Shown piece by piece: positions 25,264 through 34,700 of a DNA stretch of 35,653 nucleotides. Positions within the stretch are counted from its first letter, which is position 1; each line of letters starts with the position of its first letter. The stretch is from Comamonadaceae bacterium (GTDB taxonomy: Bacteria; Pseudomonadota; Gammaproteobacteria; Burkholderiales; Rhodocyclaceae): NCBI GenBank assembly GCA_029255645.1, contig JANLJE010000049.1, forward strand, positions 1 to 35,653, in the 5' to 3' direction. The notes beneath the pieces are model-generated. The model had not been told where the DNA came from and ran no database searches. It saw only the letters and a program-made list of their open reading frames with translations. A program made the translations under genes and the position numbers.

Positions 25264-25567
25264 TGAGCAATTCAAGCCGGTTCGCCTGGACACCAAGGCA
25301 GAGTTGGCACGCGCCATGCAGCGGCCGGGATTCAAGGCCGCATGGGAGGGATTGGAAGAGGAGTACGCCGCACTCAACGAGTTGCTGCAGGCCCGCAAGC
25401 AGGCGGGTCTGACCCAGGAGGAAGTCGCTGCTCGCATGGGCACGACCAAGAGCGCCGTGTCGCGCCTGGAAGCCTCGATCCGCAGCGAAAGCCATTCCCC
25501 CTCGTTCGCCACGCTGCGCAAGTACGCGCACGCCTGTGGCAAGCGTCTGGTGATCAAGATGGTCTGA
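25256..25567 (+). CDS. HigA-like XRE-family antitoxin (orphaned)
   Basis: Encodes 103 residues. The C-terminal two thirds contain a Cro/C1 helix-turn-helix (LTQEEVAARMGTTKSAVSRLEAS) followed by FATLRKYAHACGKRLVIKMV, the standard end of these antitoxins. AAGGAGG at 25243-25249, six bases before ATG 25256, is near consensus. Its toxin partner is reduced to 24 codons, so it may persist as a solo repressor or as an anti-addiction factor against related toxins. A strong hairpin follows 28 bp after the stop. Confidence 0.9.
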   Translation: MHSEQFKPVRLDTKAELARAMQRPGFKAAWEGLEEEYAALNELLQARKQAGLTQEEVAARMGTTKSAVSRLEASIRSESHSPSFATLRKYAHACGKRLVIKMV

Positions 25568-25594
25568 CCGACGCAAACCACGCCACCAAAACGT

Positions 25595-25621
25595 GGCCGT
25601 CACCCCGCCCGGGTGACGGCC
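25595..25621 (+). terminator. Strong hairpin after the orphan antitoxin
   Basis: GGCCGTCACCC and GGGTGACGGCC form a perfect 11-bp stem with a 5-nt loop. Only ATTTCG follows, so the U-tract is weak. Likely a terminator for the antitoxin transcript. Confidence 0.6.
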
Positions 25622-25720
25622 ATTTCGCAGGTTTTCAGTGGCGGGTTGGCGATGACTGCTTAACGTGGCGTCAGGTTGATTGCCCTTGACGGCCAGGAGA
25701 TAGTCGGCGCCCTTGGCCTC

Positions 25721-25760
25721 GATTGGCTCAGCACGATTGGCTCAGCACGATTGGCTCAGC
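25721..25760. repeat. 14-bp tandem repeat, about 2.9 copies
   Basis: GATTGGCTCAGCAC occurs at 25721-25734 and 25735-25748, with 12 bp of a third copy to 25760. It abuts the start of the long direct repeat copy 2. Confidence 0.88.
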
Positions 25761-25912
25761 GATGGCGCGCTGAGGCTGTTCCAGCAGCAGGGTTTTGCCC
25801 GGGCGGTCGTCGTGGGGCGGTTGAAAGAACAAAGCGCGGGAGCCGCCCGGCTGCAGGTGAGCTGATCCGGCCGGGGCTTCAATCGTCCTGCCCCAGCACC
25901 ACGGCGGCGACC
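25761..25912. repeat. Long direct repeat, copy 2 (selD tail and GGDEF-EAL gene tail)
   Basis: Matches 23152-23305. On + it reads DGALRLFQQQGFARAVVVG ... LQVS and then a stop, an open SelD tail with no selD body in front. On - it contains the last residues of the GGDEF-EAL gene. It marks the right edge of the accessory patch that begins after the real selD. Confidence 0.85.
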
Positions 25913-28900
25913 AGTTGGTGCAGCAGGCTGACCAACTGGTCGCGGTTGCTGCGCAGTTGTTGGGCGTACTGCTCGGCGCTGGCCCGGTCATTGCGTTGCA
26001 GGGCGGCGATCATGGCCTGGCTGGACTGGTGTACCTGCCGATGGACGCTTGCGATGGCGATGAAGCTGGGGTTGGTGGCGTAGGGCGGCGTGTGTCGGTT
26101 GTTCTCGTACCAGCGGCCAAAGTTACAGTCATTTTCGTTGAGCGGCGGAAGGTGCGGCTGGCTGCCTGCCGGGCTCTGGAGCAGGGCCAGGACCTGGTCT
26201 GCCCAATGCCGGTGTTCCACTTCCATGAGCAGCAGGGGCAGGTGGGCGCGTTCCAGTTCCAGGCTGGCAGCTGTGGTCCAGGTCGGGTCCGGTTGCCAGT
26301 CGCGCACCCAGTCTGGCACGGCAGCGGCGGGCATGGGGCGGGCAATGCCGTAGCCCTGGGCCAGGTCGCAGCCCATGTGCAAGAGCATGATGCCGTGCGA
26401 GGTGCTCTCGACCCCTTCGGCGATGACCTGGCGGCGAAACACCTGGGCGAGGCCCACCACCCCTTCGACGATGGCCAGGTCTTCCGGATCGTGCAGCATG
26501 TCGCGCACGAAGCTTTGGTCCACCTTGAGCACGTCGGCGGGCAGGCGGCGCAGGTAGGAGAGCGAAGAGTAGCCGGTGCCGAAGTCGTCCAGGGCGATGC
26601 CCAGACCGAGTTGGCGGCAGGTGCCGAGCACCTGGGCCACTTCGTTGATGTCGGACAGGGCGGCGGATTCGAGCAGTTCGATTTCGAGTGCGCCTTTGGG
26701 CAGGGCGGGATAGGCCCGTAGCTGGGTGCTGAGATAGGGCAGGAATCCCGGTGAGAGCAGGTGCGGGCTGGCGATGTTGATGCTGACCGCCAGTTCCAGC
26801 TCCAGCTTGCGCCAGTCGCTGATCTGGGCCAGGGCGGTGAGGATGACCCATTCGCCGATCTGGAGTTCCAGGTCGGTGTTTTCCACCAGGGGCAGGAACT
26901 CGCCGGGGGAGAGCAGGCCCCGTTCCGGATGGTTCCAGCGGATCAGGGCTTCCATGCCCAGTACCCGGCCCCGGCGCATGTCCACCTTGGGCTGGTAGTA
27001 GAGGCAGAACTCATCTTGTTCGAGGCCGCGGCGGATGCGCAGCAGGTTTTCCTGGCGGCGGCTGGATTCCAGCGCTTCTTGGATTTCAAACACGTGGAAA
27101 CGATTGCGCCCGGCCTGCTTGGCCTGGTACATGGCCTGGTCGGCGTGACGCAGCAGCGCGTCCGGCTCCGAGTCGTCGTCGGGGAAAAAGGTCACGCCGA
27201 TGCTGGCGGAAAGGGTGATGCTGACCTCGGCCAGGTGGCAGGGTTCGGCCAGTTGCTGCAGTATCTGCGCCAGGGTTTCCAGGTAGTCCTGGCGCTCGGC
27301 GCTGCCGCCCAGCACCATGGCGAACTCGTCGCCGCCCAGGCGGGCCACGGTGTCGGTCTCCCGCAGCGCCGAGAGCAGGCGGCGGCCGATGCGGGTCAGC
27401 AGCATGTCCCCGACATTGTGGCCATAGGTGTCATTGATGGGCTTGAAGCCGTCCAGGTCGAGATAGGCAACGGCGATCCGGGTATGTTCCTGGCGCGCCT
27501 GCGCCATGGCCATTTGCAGCCGGTCCGCCAGCAGGGTCCGGTTGGGCAGGTTGGTCAGGGGGTCGTAGTGGGCCAGCCGTTCGATTTTCTGCTGCTGCCG
27601 CTTGATGTCGGAAATGTCGGTGAACACGGCAATGTAGTGGGTGATGGTGCCTCGCTCGTCGGCCACGGCGGAGATGGAGAGCAGCTCCGGATAGGTTTCG
27701 CCGTTCTTGCGCTTGTTCCAGATTTCGCCCTGCCAGGTCCCTTCCCGCGCCAGGGCTTCCCACATGGTGGCGTAGAACACCGAGGGGTGGAGGCCCGAGC
27801 TGAGGATGCGGGGCGTCTGGCCCACGGCCTCGTCGTGGCTGAAGCCGGTGATGTGGCAGAAGCTGGGGTTCACTTCCAGGATGACGCCCTGGGTGTCGGT
27901 CAGGACGATGCCTTCCTGGGCATTGTCGAAGACGCTGGCGAGCAGGCGCAGGCGGTTTTCCTGGGACATGCGATTGCTGTCGTCCAGCAGGTAGCCGCGC
28001 ATCCGGGTGATCGCTCCTTGCTCATCCGGCTCGGTGATGGTGATGTCGTTGATCCAGCGGATCTGTCCCTGGTCATCGCGGATGCGGTAGGTCTGCTGCC
28101 ACTGGCTGCGGCCCTGGCGCAGGTAGTCGTGCACTTCGGCGTTGATCCGGGGCAGGTCTTCCGCCAGGATCAGGTCGCAGTAACGAAAGCCGGGCTGATG
28201 TAGCCGGCTGGTGTCCACCCCCAGCACCCGGCTGGCCGAATCCGAGGCATGAAGAATCGGCCAGCCTTCGCTTGCCAGCCAGGTCATCACCGCCACGGGG
28301 CCGCTGGAGAAAAGCCGCTGTTCGCCTTCGAGTTCGCGCAGATAGGCCTGGTTGTGGCGCATCTGTTCCTTTAGTTGCAGGTTGAGGCGGCTCATGCGCC
28401 AGAGCAGCAGGGCGAGAATGGCCAGGGCCAGGCCGACCGTAGTGAGCAGCCAGAGACTGTAATGTTTCCATAGGTCGCCCAGGGTCAGGCGGTGCTGGTC
28501 GTAGGGCGGCAGTCCCAGGTCTTCCAGCAATTCCCGCAGGGGTTCGTAATCGCCGGCCAGGGTCCAGCCCCGGTAGTGGGCGGCCAGCGCCGCGGGATGG
28601 TCGGCAGGCTGGGCCAAGAGGGCGCGGGCCACGGCTTTTTGCAGGGCTTCGGGCACCTGGGCGCGGGCGGCGAAGGGCCATTCCGGGTAGAGCCGGGTGG
28701 AGAGGGCCAGGGGAAAGCCGGGTTCCTGACGTGGGGCCAGCACCTTCAGTTGTCCGGGTTTCAACTTGCCTTCTTGCAGCATGGTTTCGAGCAGCCCGGT
28801 GCGCACGAAGGCGGCGTCGGCCCGGCCTTCCAGGAGGGCGGCGATGGCGCGGTCCTGGGGCGGGCCGGTAAAGAACAGCCGGGCCTCATGGTGGATGTCG

Positions 28901-29379
28901 ATGCCGGCTTTGAGGAGCAGATGGGCCTGGGCCTGGTAGGCGCCCAGCGAGCCGATGTCGACGGCGGCCAGGCGCTTCCCCTTCAGGTCGGCCAGACGGT
29001 TCAGGTCGGTACGGCGGGCGTCGACCAGGATGACGCCGCCGAAGCGGCCGCCGGCTTCGCCCGGACCTACCAGGGTGGCCAGGCGGGTCATGGGCTCGCG
29101 CTGGTGCAGTTCGATGTAGAAGGTGGGCTGGACCACGACGAAATCCGGGTTCAGGCCGGCGAAATCCTGCTGCAGCTCGGGCAGGCTCAGGGCCACGACC
29201 CGGAAGCGCTGGCCGGGAATGGCCTGATTCAGATAGTCGGCAGTCGGCTGCCAGCGCCGCTCGGTCTCGGCCTTGTCCCGGAAGGCCAGGACGGCGATCA
29301 GCGCTGCATCGGACGCCAGGGCCGGCAGGGCGGTCGCCAGGGTCAGCAGCAGGCAGGAGAGGATATGCCGCAGTCCCAT
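25879..29379 (-). CDS. PhnD-like sensor, PAS-PAS-GGDEF-EAL-CZB signalling protein
   Basis: Encodes 1166 residues from ATG 29379 (MGLRHILSC). Order: signal peptide 1-24; periplasmic PhnD-like substrate-binding domain about 25-290; TM about 308-327; PAS at about 355-470 and 478-592; GGDEF about 605-765 with GGDEF at 682-686 and inhibitory-site RETD at 673-676; EAL about 775-1025 with E810-A-L, N868, E904, DDFGTGYSS from 931 and K952. A C-terminal CZB zinc-binding-like domain follows (HRHW at 1056-1059, CNFGRW at 1085-1090, HRQVH at 1113-1117). Both cyclic-di-GMP synthesis and breakdown motifs look intact. It is co-oriented with, and 7 bp after, the HDOD-REC gene. Phosphonate- or oxyanion-like ligand sensing is an inference. 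Confidence 0.93.
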   Translation of the reverse strand: MGLRHILSCLLLTLATALPALASDAALIAVLAFRDKAETERRWQPTADYLNQAIPGQRFRVVALSLPELQQDFAGLNPDFVVVQPTFYIELHQREPMTRLATLVGPGEAGGRFGGVILVDARRTDLNRLADLKGKRLAAVDIGSLGAYQAQAHLLLKAGIDIHHEARLFFTGPPQDRAIAALLEGRADAAFVRTGLLETMLQEGKLKPGQLKVLAPRQEPGFPLALSTRLYPEWPFAARAQVPEALQKAVARALLAQPADHPAALAAHYRGWTLAGDYEPLRELLEDLGLPPYDQHRLTLGDLWKHYSLWLLTTVGLALAILALLLWRMSRLNLQLKEQMRHNQAYLRELEGEQRLFSSGPVAVMTWLASEGWPILHASDSASRVLGVDTSRLHQPGFRYCDLILAEDLPRINAEVHDYLRQGRSQWQQTYRIRDDQGQIRWINDITITEPDEQGAITRMRGYLLDDSNRMSQENRLRLLASVFDNAQEGIVLTDTQGVILEVNPSFCHITGFSHDEAVGQTPRILSSGLHPSVFYATMWEALAREGTWQGEIWNKRKNGETYPELLSISAVADERGTITHYIAVFTDISDIKRQQQKIERLAHYDPLTNLPNRTLLADRLQMAMAQARQEHTRIAVAYLDLDGFKPINDTYGHNVGDMLLTRIGRRLLSALRETDTVARLGGDEFAMVLGGSAERQDYLETLAQILQQLAEPCHLAEVSITLSASIGVTFFPDDDSEPDALLRHADQAMYQAKQAGRNRFHVFEIQEALESSRRQENLLRIRRGLEQDEFCLYYQPKVDMRRGRVLGMEALIRWNHPERGLLSPGEFLPLVENTDLELQIGEWVILTALAQISDWRKLELELAVSINIASPHLLSPGFLPYLSTQLRAYPALPKGALEIELLESAALSDINEVAQVLGTCRQLGLGIALDDFGTGYSSLSYLRRLPADVLKVDQSFVRDMLHDPEDLAIVEGVVGLAQVFRRQVIAEGVESTSHGIMLLHMGCDLAQGYGIARPMPAAAVPDWVRDWQPDPTWTTAASLELERAHLPLLLMEVEHRHWADQVLALLQSPAGSQPHLPPLNENDCNFGRWYENNRHTPPYATNPSFIAIASVHRQVHQSSQAMIAALQRNDRASAEQYAQQLRSNRDQLVSLLHQLVAAVVLGQDD

Positions 29380-29386
29380 GCCGGCC

Positions 29387-31240
29387 TCAGGCGGTTCCCA
29401 GAGGGGGGCTGTTTTCCAGGGCATCGAGCAGGGCATCCTCATTGGCCATGGCGTCCTCCAGTGCGCAAAGCCGTATCTGGGGCTGGGCGCCGACGGGTTC
29501 GCACTGCTTTTTCACCAGGGCGGCCATGCGCTGGGCGGCGACCAGGGCCTGGGAGGCCGGGGTGGCGGGGCAGGTGATGAGGAAGCTGCGATCCCCGTAA
29601 CGGCAGATGCGGTCGGCAGGACGCAGCCCGGCGCTCAGCATCTGGGCGATCTGGATGAGCAGCTTGTCCCCGGCCATCCGCCCCAGCCGGTGGTTGATCG
29701 GCCCCAGGGAGGGCAGGGTGATCAGGATGCAGTGCAGGGGCTTTTGCGCCTGCCGGGCCTGGCTCACGGCCTGGTGCAGCAGGGCGATGCCTTGCTGGCG
29801 GTGGGGCAGGCCGGTGAGGGGGTCGCTGTGCGCCATGTCCTGCAGGCGGCGGTGGGTGGCGGCGAAGTCGGCGGCGCAGCACTGGAAGTTGATCCGGTCC
29901 CGCTCGATCTCATTGCGCAGGGTGATGACGCGCCGGGCGGCGCGCAGCCGGGCGGCGAGCACCCGGGGTTTGAGCGGCTTGGTGATGAAGTCGTCCACCC
30001 CGGCGGCGAAGGCCTCGACCAGCTTGTCGTCGTCGGAGAGTTGGGTGAGCAGCAGGATGAACAGGGTCTTGCCGGTCTCGGTCTGGCGCAGGCGGCGGGT
30101 CAGTTCCAGGCCGTCGATGCCGGGCATCAGCCAGTCGGATACCACGATGTCGAAGGGCTGGCGAGTGGCGATTTCCAGGGCGATGGCCCCATCGGGCGCC
30201 GCGCTGACCTCGAAACCGAGTTGTTCTAGCAGCGCACGCAGGAAGTCGCGCAGGCTGCCCTCGTCATCGACCACCAGGGCTCGCAGTTTTTCCTTGCCGC
30301 CGGTTTCCAGCATGGGGTCGCCGCCGCTCGGGTTGAGGGCGGGGGGCTGGGCCATCTGCGCGAAGGGCGGGAGGTTGCCGGCGGGCACCGCGAACAGTGC
30401 GGCCCAGTCCTGCCAGTCGGCCACGACCCGGTCCACCAGATCCGGCAGGCCTTCGGGACTCATCGACAGGCGGGCGCCCTGCATCAACAGCCCGGCTACC
30501 AGGCCGCGCCGCCCGGATTCTTCCGTCTGACAGACTTCGACGATGGCCGAGGCCAGGTGGATGGCATGGAGCAGACTCCAGGCGCGGCAGCCTTCCCGGA
30601 ACGGGGCCGCCTCGGGCTGATCCAGCCAGGCCACCGGGTCGGTCAGCACCGGAGGCAGCCCCCAGTCCGCCAGCATGGCGCTGGAGAGCTCGCTGCGGGT
30701 CTGGCCGAACAGGGATTTTTCCTGGGCGGCGCGGGCGTCGGCCGGGAGTGTCAGGATAAGCCCGTAGCTTTCCGGCATGCCGCTGGCCAGGGCCAGGTCG
30801 CCGATCCTGGCCAGGAGCCCCAGGCTGAAGGCTTCTTCCACGGGAATGACCCGTATTTCCTGACAGATGGCTTGCAAGGCCAGCCCCCGGAGCAGGGCGC
30901 CGGACCAGTAACGCGGATAGTCGAAGGCCTGGCAGGGCCCCTGGCGATGGTCGCTGAGCAGGCAGAAACCCAGAGCCAGGCCGCGCACGGCAGAAAAGCC
31001 CAGCAGCCGTATTGCATCGCGCAGGGCGACCACCGGCCGCTGACCCACGGGGCGCATCGCATTGGCCGCCTTGAGGAGCCGGCCGGTCAGCACCGGGTCG
31101 GCTGAAATGGCGTGGGCCAGGGCATCGAGACTGGAGTTTTCCTGCTGGGTCAGGCGCAGCACTTCCAGGGCCGGTCCCCGAGGGGAGGGAAGCTTGTCTT
31201 CGGCCTGAAGTCGCTGGTGCAGTGAGGTGTGATGGGTCAT
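29387..31240 (-). CDS. HDOD-REC-degenerate GGDEF response regulator
   Basis: Encodes 617 residues from ATG 31240 (MTHHTSLHQ), with AGGGA eight bases upstream; the open frame continues further but only as antisense to tkt. Residues about 15-290 are an HDOD domain ([39 protein letters not shown]). Residues 319-430 are a receiver with D325/D326, phospho-acceptor D369, T399 and K421 all present. Residues about 471-580 are a GGDEF fold in which the signature is YGDRSF (548-553) and the metal-binding LDxDxFK is ITLPSLG, so it should not make cyclic di-GMP. It is probably a phosphorylation-controlled adaptor for the partner gene downstream. Its histidine kinase is not in the window. Confidence 0.9.
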   Translation of the reverse strand: MTHHTSLHQRLQAEDKLPSPRGPALEVLRLTQQENSSLDALAHAISADPVLTGRLLKAANAMRPVGQRPVVALRDAIRLLGFSAVRGLALGFCLLSDHRQGPCQAFDYPRYWSGALLRGLALQAICQEIRVIPVEEAFSLGLLARIGDLALASGMPESYGLILTLPADARAAQEKSLFGQTRSELSSAMLADWGLPPVLTDPVAWLDQPEAAPFREGCRAWSLLHAIHLASAIVEVCQTEESGRRGLVAGLLMQGARLSMSPEGLPDLVDRVVADWQDWAALFAVPAGNLPPFAQMAQPPALNPSGGDPMLETGGKEKLRALVVDDEGSLRDFLRALLEQLGFEVSAAPDGAIALEIATRQPFDIVVSDWLMPGIDGLELTRRLRQTETGKTLFILLLTQLSDDDKLVEAFAAGVDDFITKPLKPRVLAARLRAARRVITLRNEIERDRINFQCCAADFAATHRRLQDMAHSDPLTGLPHRQQGIALLHQAVSQARQAQKPLHCILITLPSLGPINHRLGRMAGDKLLIQIAQMLSAGLRPADRICRYGDRSFLITCPATPASQALVAAQRMAALVKKQCEPVGAQPQIRLCALEDAMANEDALLDALENSPPLGTA

Positions 31241-31405
31241 GTGGGGTTCCCTGGCCGCCATCTTACCAAAGTGGGGGAAGGGTTGCCTCACGGGGGCAGC
31301 GCAAGATGGGCGGGAATGTGGGCGGGAATGCCGCGTTTCCCTACCCAAAAAGGGCGGTTTTCGACGATAATCCAGCCCTTTCCATCGCCCGGCTACAGGT
31401 TTTTC
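31241..31405 (+). promoter_or_regulatory. Divergent gap with 12-bp repeat and candidate tkt -10 box
   Basis: GATAAT at 31366-31371 resembles a -10 box for tkt, but no good -35 is present. TGGGCGGGAATG is tandemly duplicated at 31307-31318 and 31319-31330. AGG in CTACAGG about 7 nt before ATG 31406 is the probable tkt ribosome binding site. Confidence 0.35.
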
Positions 31406-33439
31406 ATGAGCGCTAGTTCCCTGCAGGTTTCCTTCAATCCCTTGACGGGCGCCATCCGCGCCCTGGCCATGGACGCGGTGCAAAAGGCCAATTCCGGCCA
31501 CCCGGGCGCCCCCATGGGCATGGCGGAAATCGCCGAGGTGCTGTGGCGCCGCCACCTGAAGCACAATCCGGCCAACCCCCAGTGGGCCGACCGGGACCGC
31601 TTCGTGCTCTCCAACGGGCACGGCTCGATGTTGCTCTATGCGCTGTTGCACCTCACGGGCTACGCCGTTTCCATCGACGACCTCAAGAATTTCCGCCAGT
31701 TCGGCTCGCCCACCCCGGGCCACCCGGAAGTCGGCCATACCCCAGGGGTCGAGACCACCACCGGGCCGCTCGGCCAGGGTATCGGCAACGCCGTGGGCTT
31801 TGCCCTGGCCGAGAAGGTGCTGGCGGCCGAGTTCAATCGCCCCGGCCACACGGTGGTCGACCATTACACCTATGTCTTCCTGGGCGATGGCTGCCTGATG
31901 GAAGGGATCTCCCACGAGGTCTGCTCCCTCGCCGGCACCCTGGGGCTGGGCAAGCTGATTGCTTTTTACGACGATAACGGCATCTCCATCGATGGGGAGG
32001 TGCAAGGCTGGTTTACCGACGCTACCCCGAAGCGTTTCGAATCCTACGGCTGGCAGGTGATCCCCGCCGTAAACGGTCATGATGCCGCCGCCGTGGAAGC
32101 CGCCCTCAAGGCCGCCCAGGCCGAGACCGACAGGCCCACCCTGATCTGCTGCAAGACCGTGATCGGCATGGGGGCCCCCAACAAGGCCGGCAGCCACGAT
32201 TGCCACGGCGCGCCCCTGGGCGCCGAGGAAGTGGCCGCCGCGCGGGCCATGATCGGCTGGGAATACCCCCCCTTTGAAATCCCCGCCGAGGTCTATGCCG
32301 CCTGGGATGCCCGAGGCAAGGGGGCTGCGGCCGAAAGCGAATGGGCCGGCCGCTTTGCCGCCTACCGGAGCGCCTTTCCCGAGCTGGCCGCCGAATTCGA
32401 ACGCCGCGTGATCCGTAACGAACTGCCCGCCCACTGGAACGAACAGGTGGCCGCCTTTGTCGCCGCCTGTAAGGAGAAGGCGGAGAACATCGCCACCCGC
32501 AAGGCCAGCCAGAACGCCATCGCCGCCTATCTGCCCAGCCTGCCCGAGCTGTTTGGCGGCTCCGCCGACCTGGCCGCCTCCAACCTGACCTTCGTCAAGG
32601 GCAGCAAGGGCGTCACCCGAAACGAGGGCGGCAACTACTGTTTTTACGGCGTGCGCGAGTTCGGCATGACCGCAATCGCCAACGGCATCGCCCTGCATCG
32701 CGGCCTCTTGCCCTACACCGCCACCTTCCTGGTGTTCTCCGATTACGCCCGTAGCGCCATCCGCATGGCGGCGCTGATGAAGGTCCGTCAGATCATGGTC
32801 TATACCCATGATTCCATCGGCCTGGGCGAGGACGGCCCCACCCACCAGCCGGTGGAGCACATCCCCAGCCTGCGCCTCATTCCCAACCTCGACCTGTGGC
32901 GCCCCTGCGATGCCACCGAGACTGCCGTGGCCTGGGCCGCCGCCATCGAACGCGGGGTCAGCGCCCCGGCCGGTCCCACCGTGCTCGCCCTCTCCCGCCA
33001 GAACCTGCCCACGGTCACCGGCGCGATTGCCGCCGAGACCATAAGAAAGGGCGGCTACATCCTCTCCGATGTCGAAAGTCCCCAGGCCGTGCTGATTGCC
33101 ACCGGCTCCGAAGTGCAGCTCGCCCTCGATGCCCAGGCCGCCCTGGCCCAGGAGGGCATCGCCGTGCGCGTCGTCTCCATGCCCTGCACCAGCGTCTTCG
33201 ACCGGCAGGGCAAGGATTATCAGCTTGCGGTGCTGGGCCGGCATGTGCGCCGCATCGCCATCGAAGCCGCGCACGGCGATTATTGGCACAAATACGTGGG
33301 CTTGCACGGGGCGGTGATCGGCATTCAGGAATTCGGGGCCTCCGCCCCCGCCGGCCGGCTCTTCGAGCATTACGGCTTTACCGTCGCCCATGTGGTCGAT
33401 ACCGTCAAGGCCGGCCTCACCGACAAGGCGGGCTCTTGA
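31406..33439 (+). CDS. tkt: Transketolase
   Basis: Encodes 677 residues, standard length. Motifs: [19 protein letters not shown] near the N-terminus, [30 protein letters not shown], the thiamine diphosphate motif [12 protein letters not shown] with its closing N (DDNGISIDG), FGGSADLA and the pyrimidine-domain [17 protein letters not shown]. Cytoplasmic; transfers two-carbon units in the pentose phosphate pathway and Calvin cycle. I chose ATG 31406 ([10 protein letters not shown]) because the upstream extension is not family-like. gap follows after 134 bp, an arrangement common in betaproteobacteria. Confidence 0.97.
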   Translation: MSASSLQVSFNPLTGAIRALAMDAVQKANSGHPGAPMGMAEIAEVLWRRHLKHNPANPQWADRDRFVLSNGHGSMLLYALLHLTGYAVSIDDLKNFRQFGSPTPGHPEVGHTPGVETTTGPLGQGIGNAVGFALAEKVLAAEFNRPGHTVVDHYTYVFLGDGCLMEGISHEVCSLAGTLGLGKLIAFYDDNGISIDGEVQGWFTDATPKRFESYGWQVIPAVNGHDAAAVEAALKAAQAETDRPTLICCKTVIGMGAPNKAGSHDCHGAPLGAEEVAAARAMIGWEYPPFEIPAEVYAAWDARGKGAAAESEWAGRFAAYRSAFPELAAEFERRVIRNELPAHWNEQVAAFVAACKEKAENIATRKASQNAIAAYLPSLPELFGGSADLAASNLTFVKGSKGVTRNEGGNYCFYGVREFGMTAIANGIALHRGLLPYTATFLVFSDYARSAIRMAALMKVRQIMVYTHDSIGLGEDGPTHQPVEHIPSLRLIPNLDLWRPCDATETAVAWAAAIERGVSAPAGPTVLALSRQNLPTVTGAIAAETIRKGGYILSDVESPQAVLIATGSEVQLALDAQAALAQEGIAVRVVSMPCTSVFDRQGKDYQLAVLGRHVRRIAIEAAHGDYWHKYVGLHGAVIGIQEFGASAPAGRLFEHYGFTVAHVVDTVKAGLTDKAGS

Positions 33440-33478
33440 AGCGCTCCCGTCGCAATCGCCCCTGCGCCTGCCGGACCG

Positions 33479-33514
33479 CAGGGCGTTGCCCGGCAACAGG
33501 GTCTTGCCCGGCAA
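33479..33514. repeat. 18-bp duplication with small hairpins between tkt and gap
   Basis: CAGGGCGTTGCCCGGCAA (33479-33496) is followed by CAGGGTCTTGCCCGGCAA (33497-33514). Each contains a TTGCC-C-GGCAA mini-hairpin. No T-run follows, so it is not a canonical terminator; it may stabilise mRNA ends or be a simple duplication. Confidence 0.8.
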
Positions 33515-33573
33515 CGCCAGGGCGAGGCCCAGGTTTTTTGCTGTACTGAACAACTCATCGAGGAGAGAAAGAC

Positions 33574-34602
33574 ATGGCTATCAAGGTCGCCATCAACGGT
33601 TTCGGTCGCATCGGCCGCTGCACCCTGCGCGCCCTCTACGAACAGGGCCTGCAGCACGAATTTGACGTGGTTGCCATCAACGCTTCCGGCGATCTCGCCA
33701 CCAATGCCCACCTGCTCAAGTACGACACCACCCATGGCCGCTTCGCCACTCCGGTGCAAACCGAAGGGGAAGACTGCCTCATCCTTGACGGCAAGAAGAT
33801 TCCCTTCTATTCCACCAAGGACCCCAAGGGCGTGAACTGGGGCCGGCACGGCGTGGACGTCCTGCTCGAATGCACCGGCGCCTACACCACCAAGGCCAAG
33901 GCCCAGGCCCTGCTCGACCAGGGCGCCCGGCGGGTGCTGATCTCCGCGCCCGGCGGCGACGATGTCGATGCCACCATCGTCGTGGGCGTCAATGAAGGGG
34001 TGCTGAGCCAGGCCATGACCGTGGTCTCGAACGCTTCTTGCACCACCAACTGCCTCGCCCCCGTGGCCAAGGTGCTGTCCGAGGCCATCGGCATCAAGTC
34101 CGGCCTGATGACCACCGTGCATGCCTACACCAACGACCAGGTGACCGTGGACGTGCGCCACAAGGACCTGCGCCGTGCCCGCGCCGCCGCCGCCAACATC
34201 ATCCCCACCAAGACCGGGGCCGCCAAGGCCGTGGGGCTGGTGCTGCCCCAACTGGCGGGCAAGTTCGACGGCTTTGCCCTGCGCGTGCCGACCCTCAACG
34301 TCTCCCTGGTGGACCTCACCTTCACCGCCGGGCGCGCCACCTCCAAGGAAGAGATCAACGAACTGATGACCCAGGCCGCCCAAGGCTCCCTGCGGGGCAT
34401 CCTGGCCGTCAATACCGAGCCCCTCGTGTCTTCCGACTTCAACCACACCACCGTGTCTTCCACCTTCGATGCGACGCAAACCCGGGTCCTCGAGGCGGAA
34501 GACGGTTCCACCCTGGTGAAGGTGCTGGCCTGGTATGACAACGAGTGGGGTTACTCCTGCCGCATGCTGGATGCCGCCCGCGCCTGGATGGCTGCGAAGT
34601 AA
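33574..34602 (+). CDS. gap: Type I glyceraldehyde-3-phosphate dehydrogenase
   Basis: Encodes 342 residues. The Rossmann start is INGFGRIGR, the catalytic cysteine C156 lies in SNASCTTNC, followed by [28 protein letters not shown] and WYDNEWGYS. The residues after the second beta strand read IN-A37-S38-G-D, where NAD-specific enzymes have Asp-Leu; Ala-Ser is found in NADP-using GapB enzymes (recalled), so NADP use is possible. GAGGAGAGAAAG just upstream provides a strong ribosome binding site. It oxidises or reduces triose phosphate in glycolysis or gluconeogenesis. pgk, often next, is not here; a hipA remnant follows instead. Confidence 0.97.
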   Translation: MAIKVAINGFGRIGRCTLRALYEQGLQHEFDVVAINASGDLATNAHLLKYDTTHGRFATPVQTEGEDCLILDGKKIPFYSTKDPKGVNWGRHGVDVLLECTGAYTTKAKAQALLDQGARRVLISAPGGDDVDATIVVGVNEGVLSQAMTVVSNASCTTNCLAPVAKVLSEAIGIKSGLMTTVHAYTNDQVTVDVRHKDLRRARAAAANIIPTKTGAAKAVGLVLPQLAGKFDGFALRVPTLNVSLVDLTFTAGRATSKEEINELMTQAAQGSLRGILAVNTEPLVSSDFNHTTVSSTFDATQTRVLEAEDGSTLVKVLAWYDNEWGYSCRMLDAARAWMAAK

Positions 34603-34658
34603 GCCGGGTTTTCGCCCAGCCCAAACCGCCTGTGGCCGCCGGGCGACGCTGATCGCCG

Positions 34659-34688
34659 GTATTCGTCGGTATTCGGCGGTATTCGTGC
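34659..34688. repeat. 10-bp tandem repeat, 3 copies
   Basis: GGTATTCGTC, GGTATTCGGC and GGTATTCGTG follow one another at 34659-34668, 34669-34678 and 34679-34688 in the short gap after gap. Confidence 0.85.
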
Positions 34689-34700
34689 ATGCCACGTGGC

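Noticed and set aside
26761-28203. A 480-codon plus-strand frame inside the GGDEF-EAL gene
   Set aside because: Antisense shadow of a gene with full domain motifs on the other strand.
31241-33553. Extension of the HDOD-REC frame by about 770 codons across tkt
   Set aside because: It is antisense to transketolase and has no family-like sequence; the real start at 31240 has a ribosome binding site.
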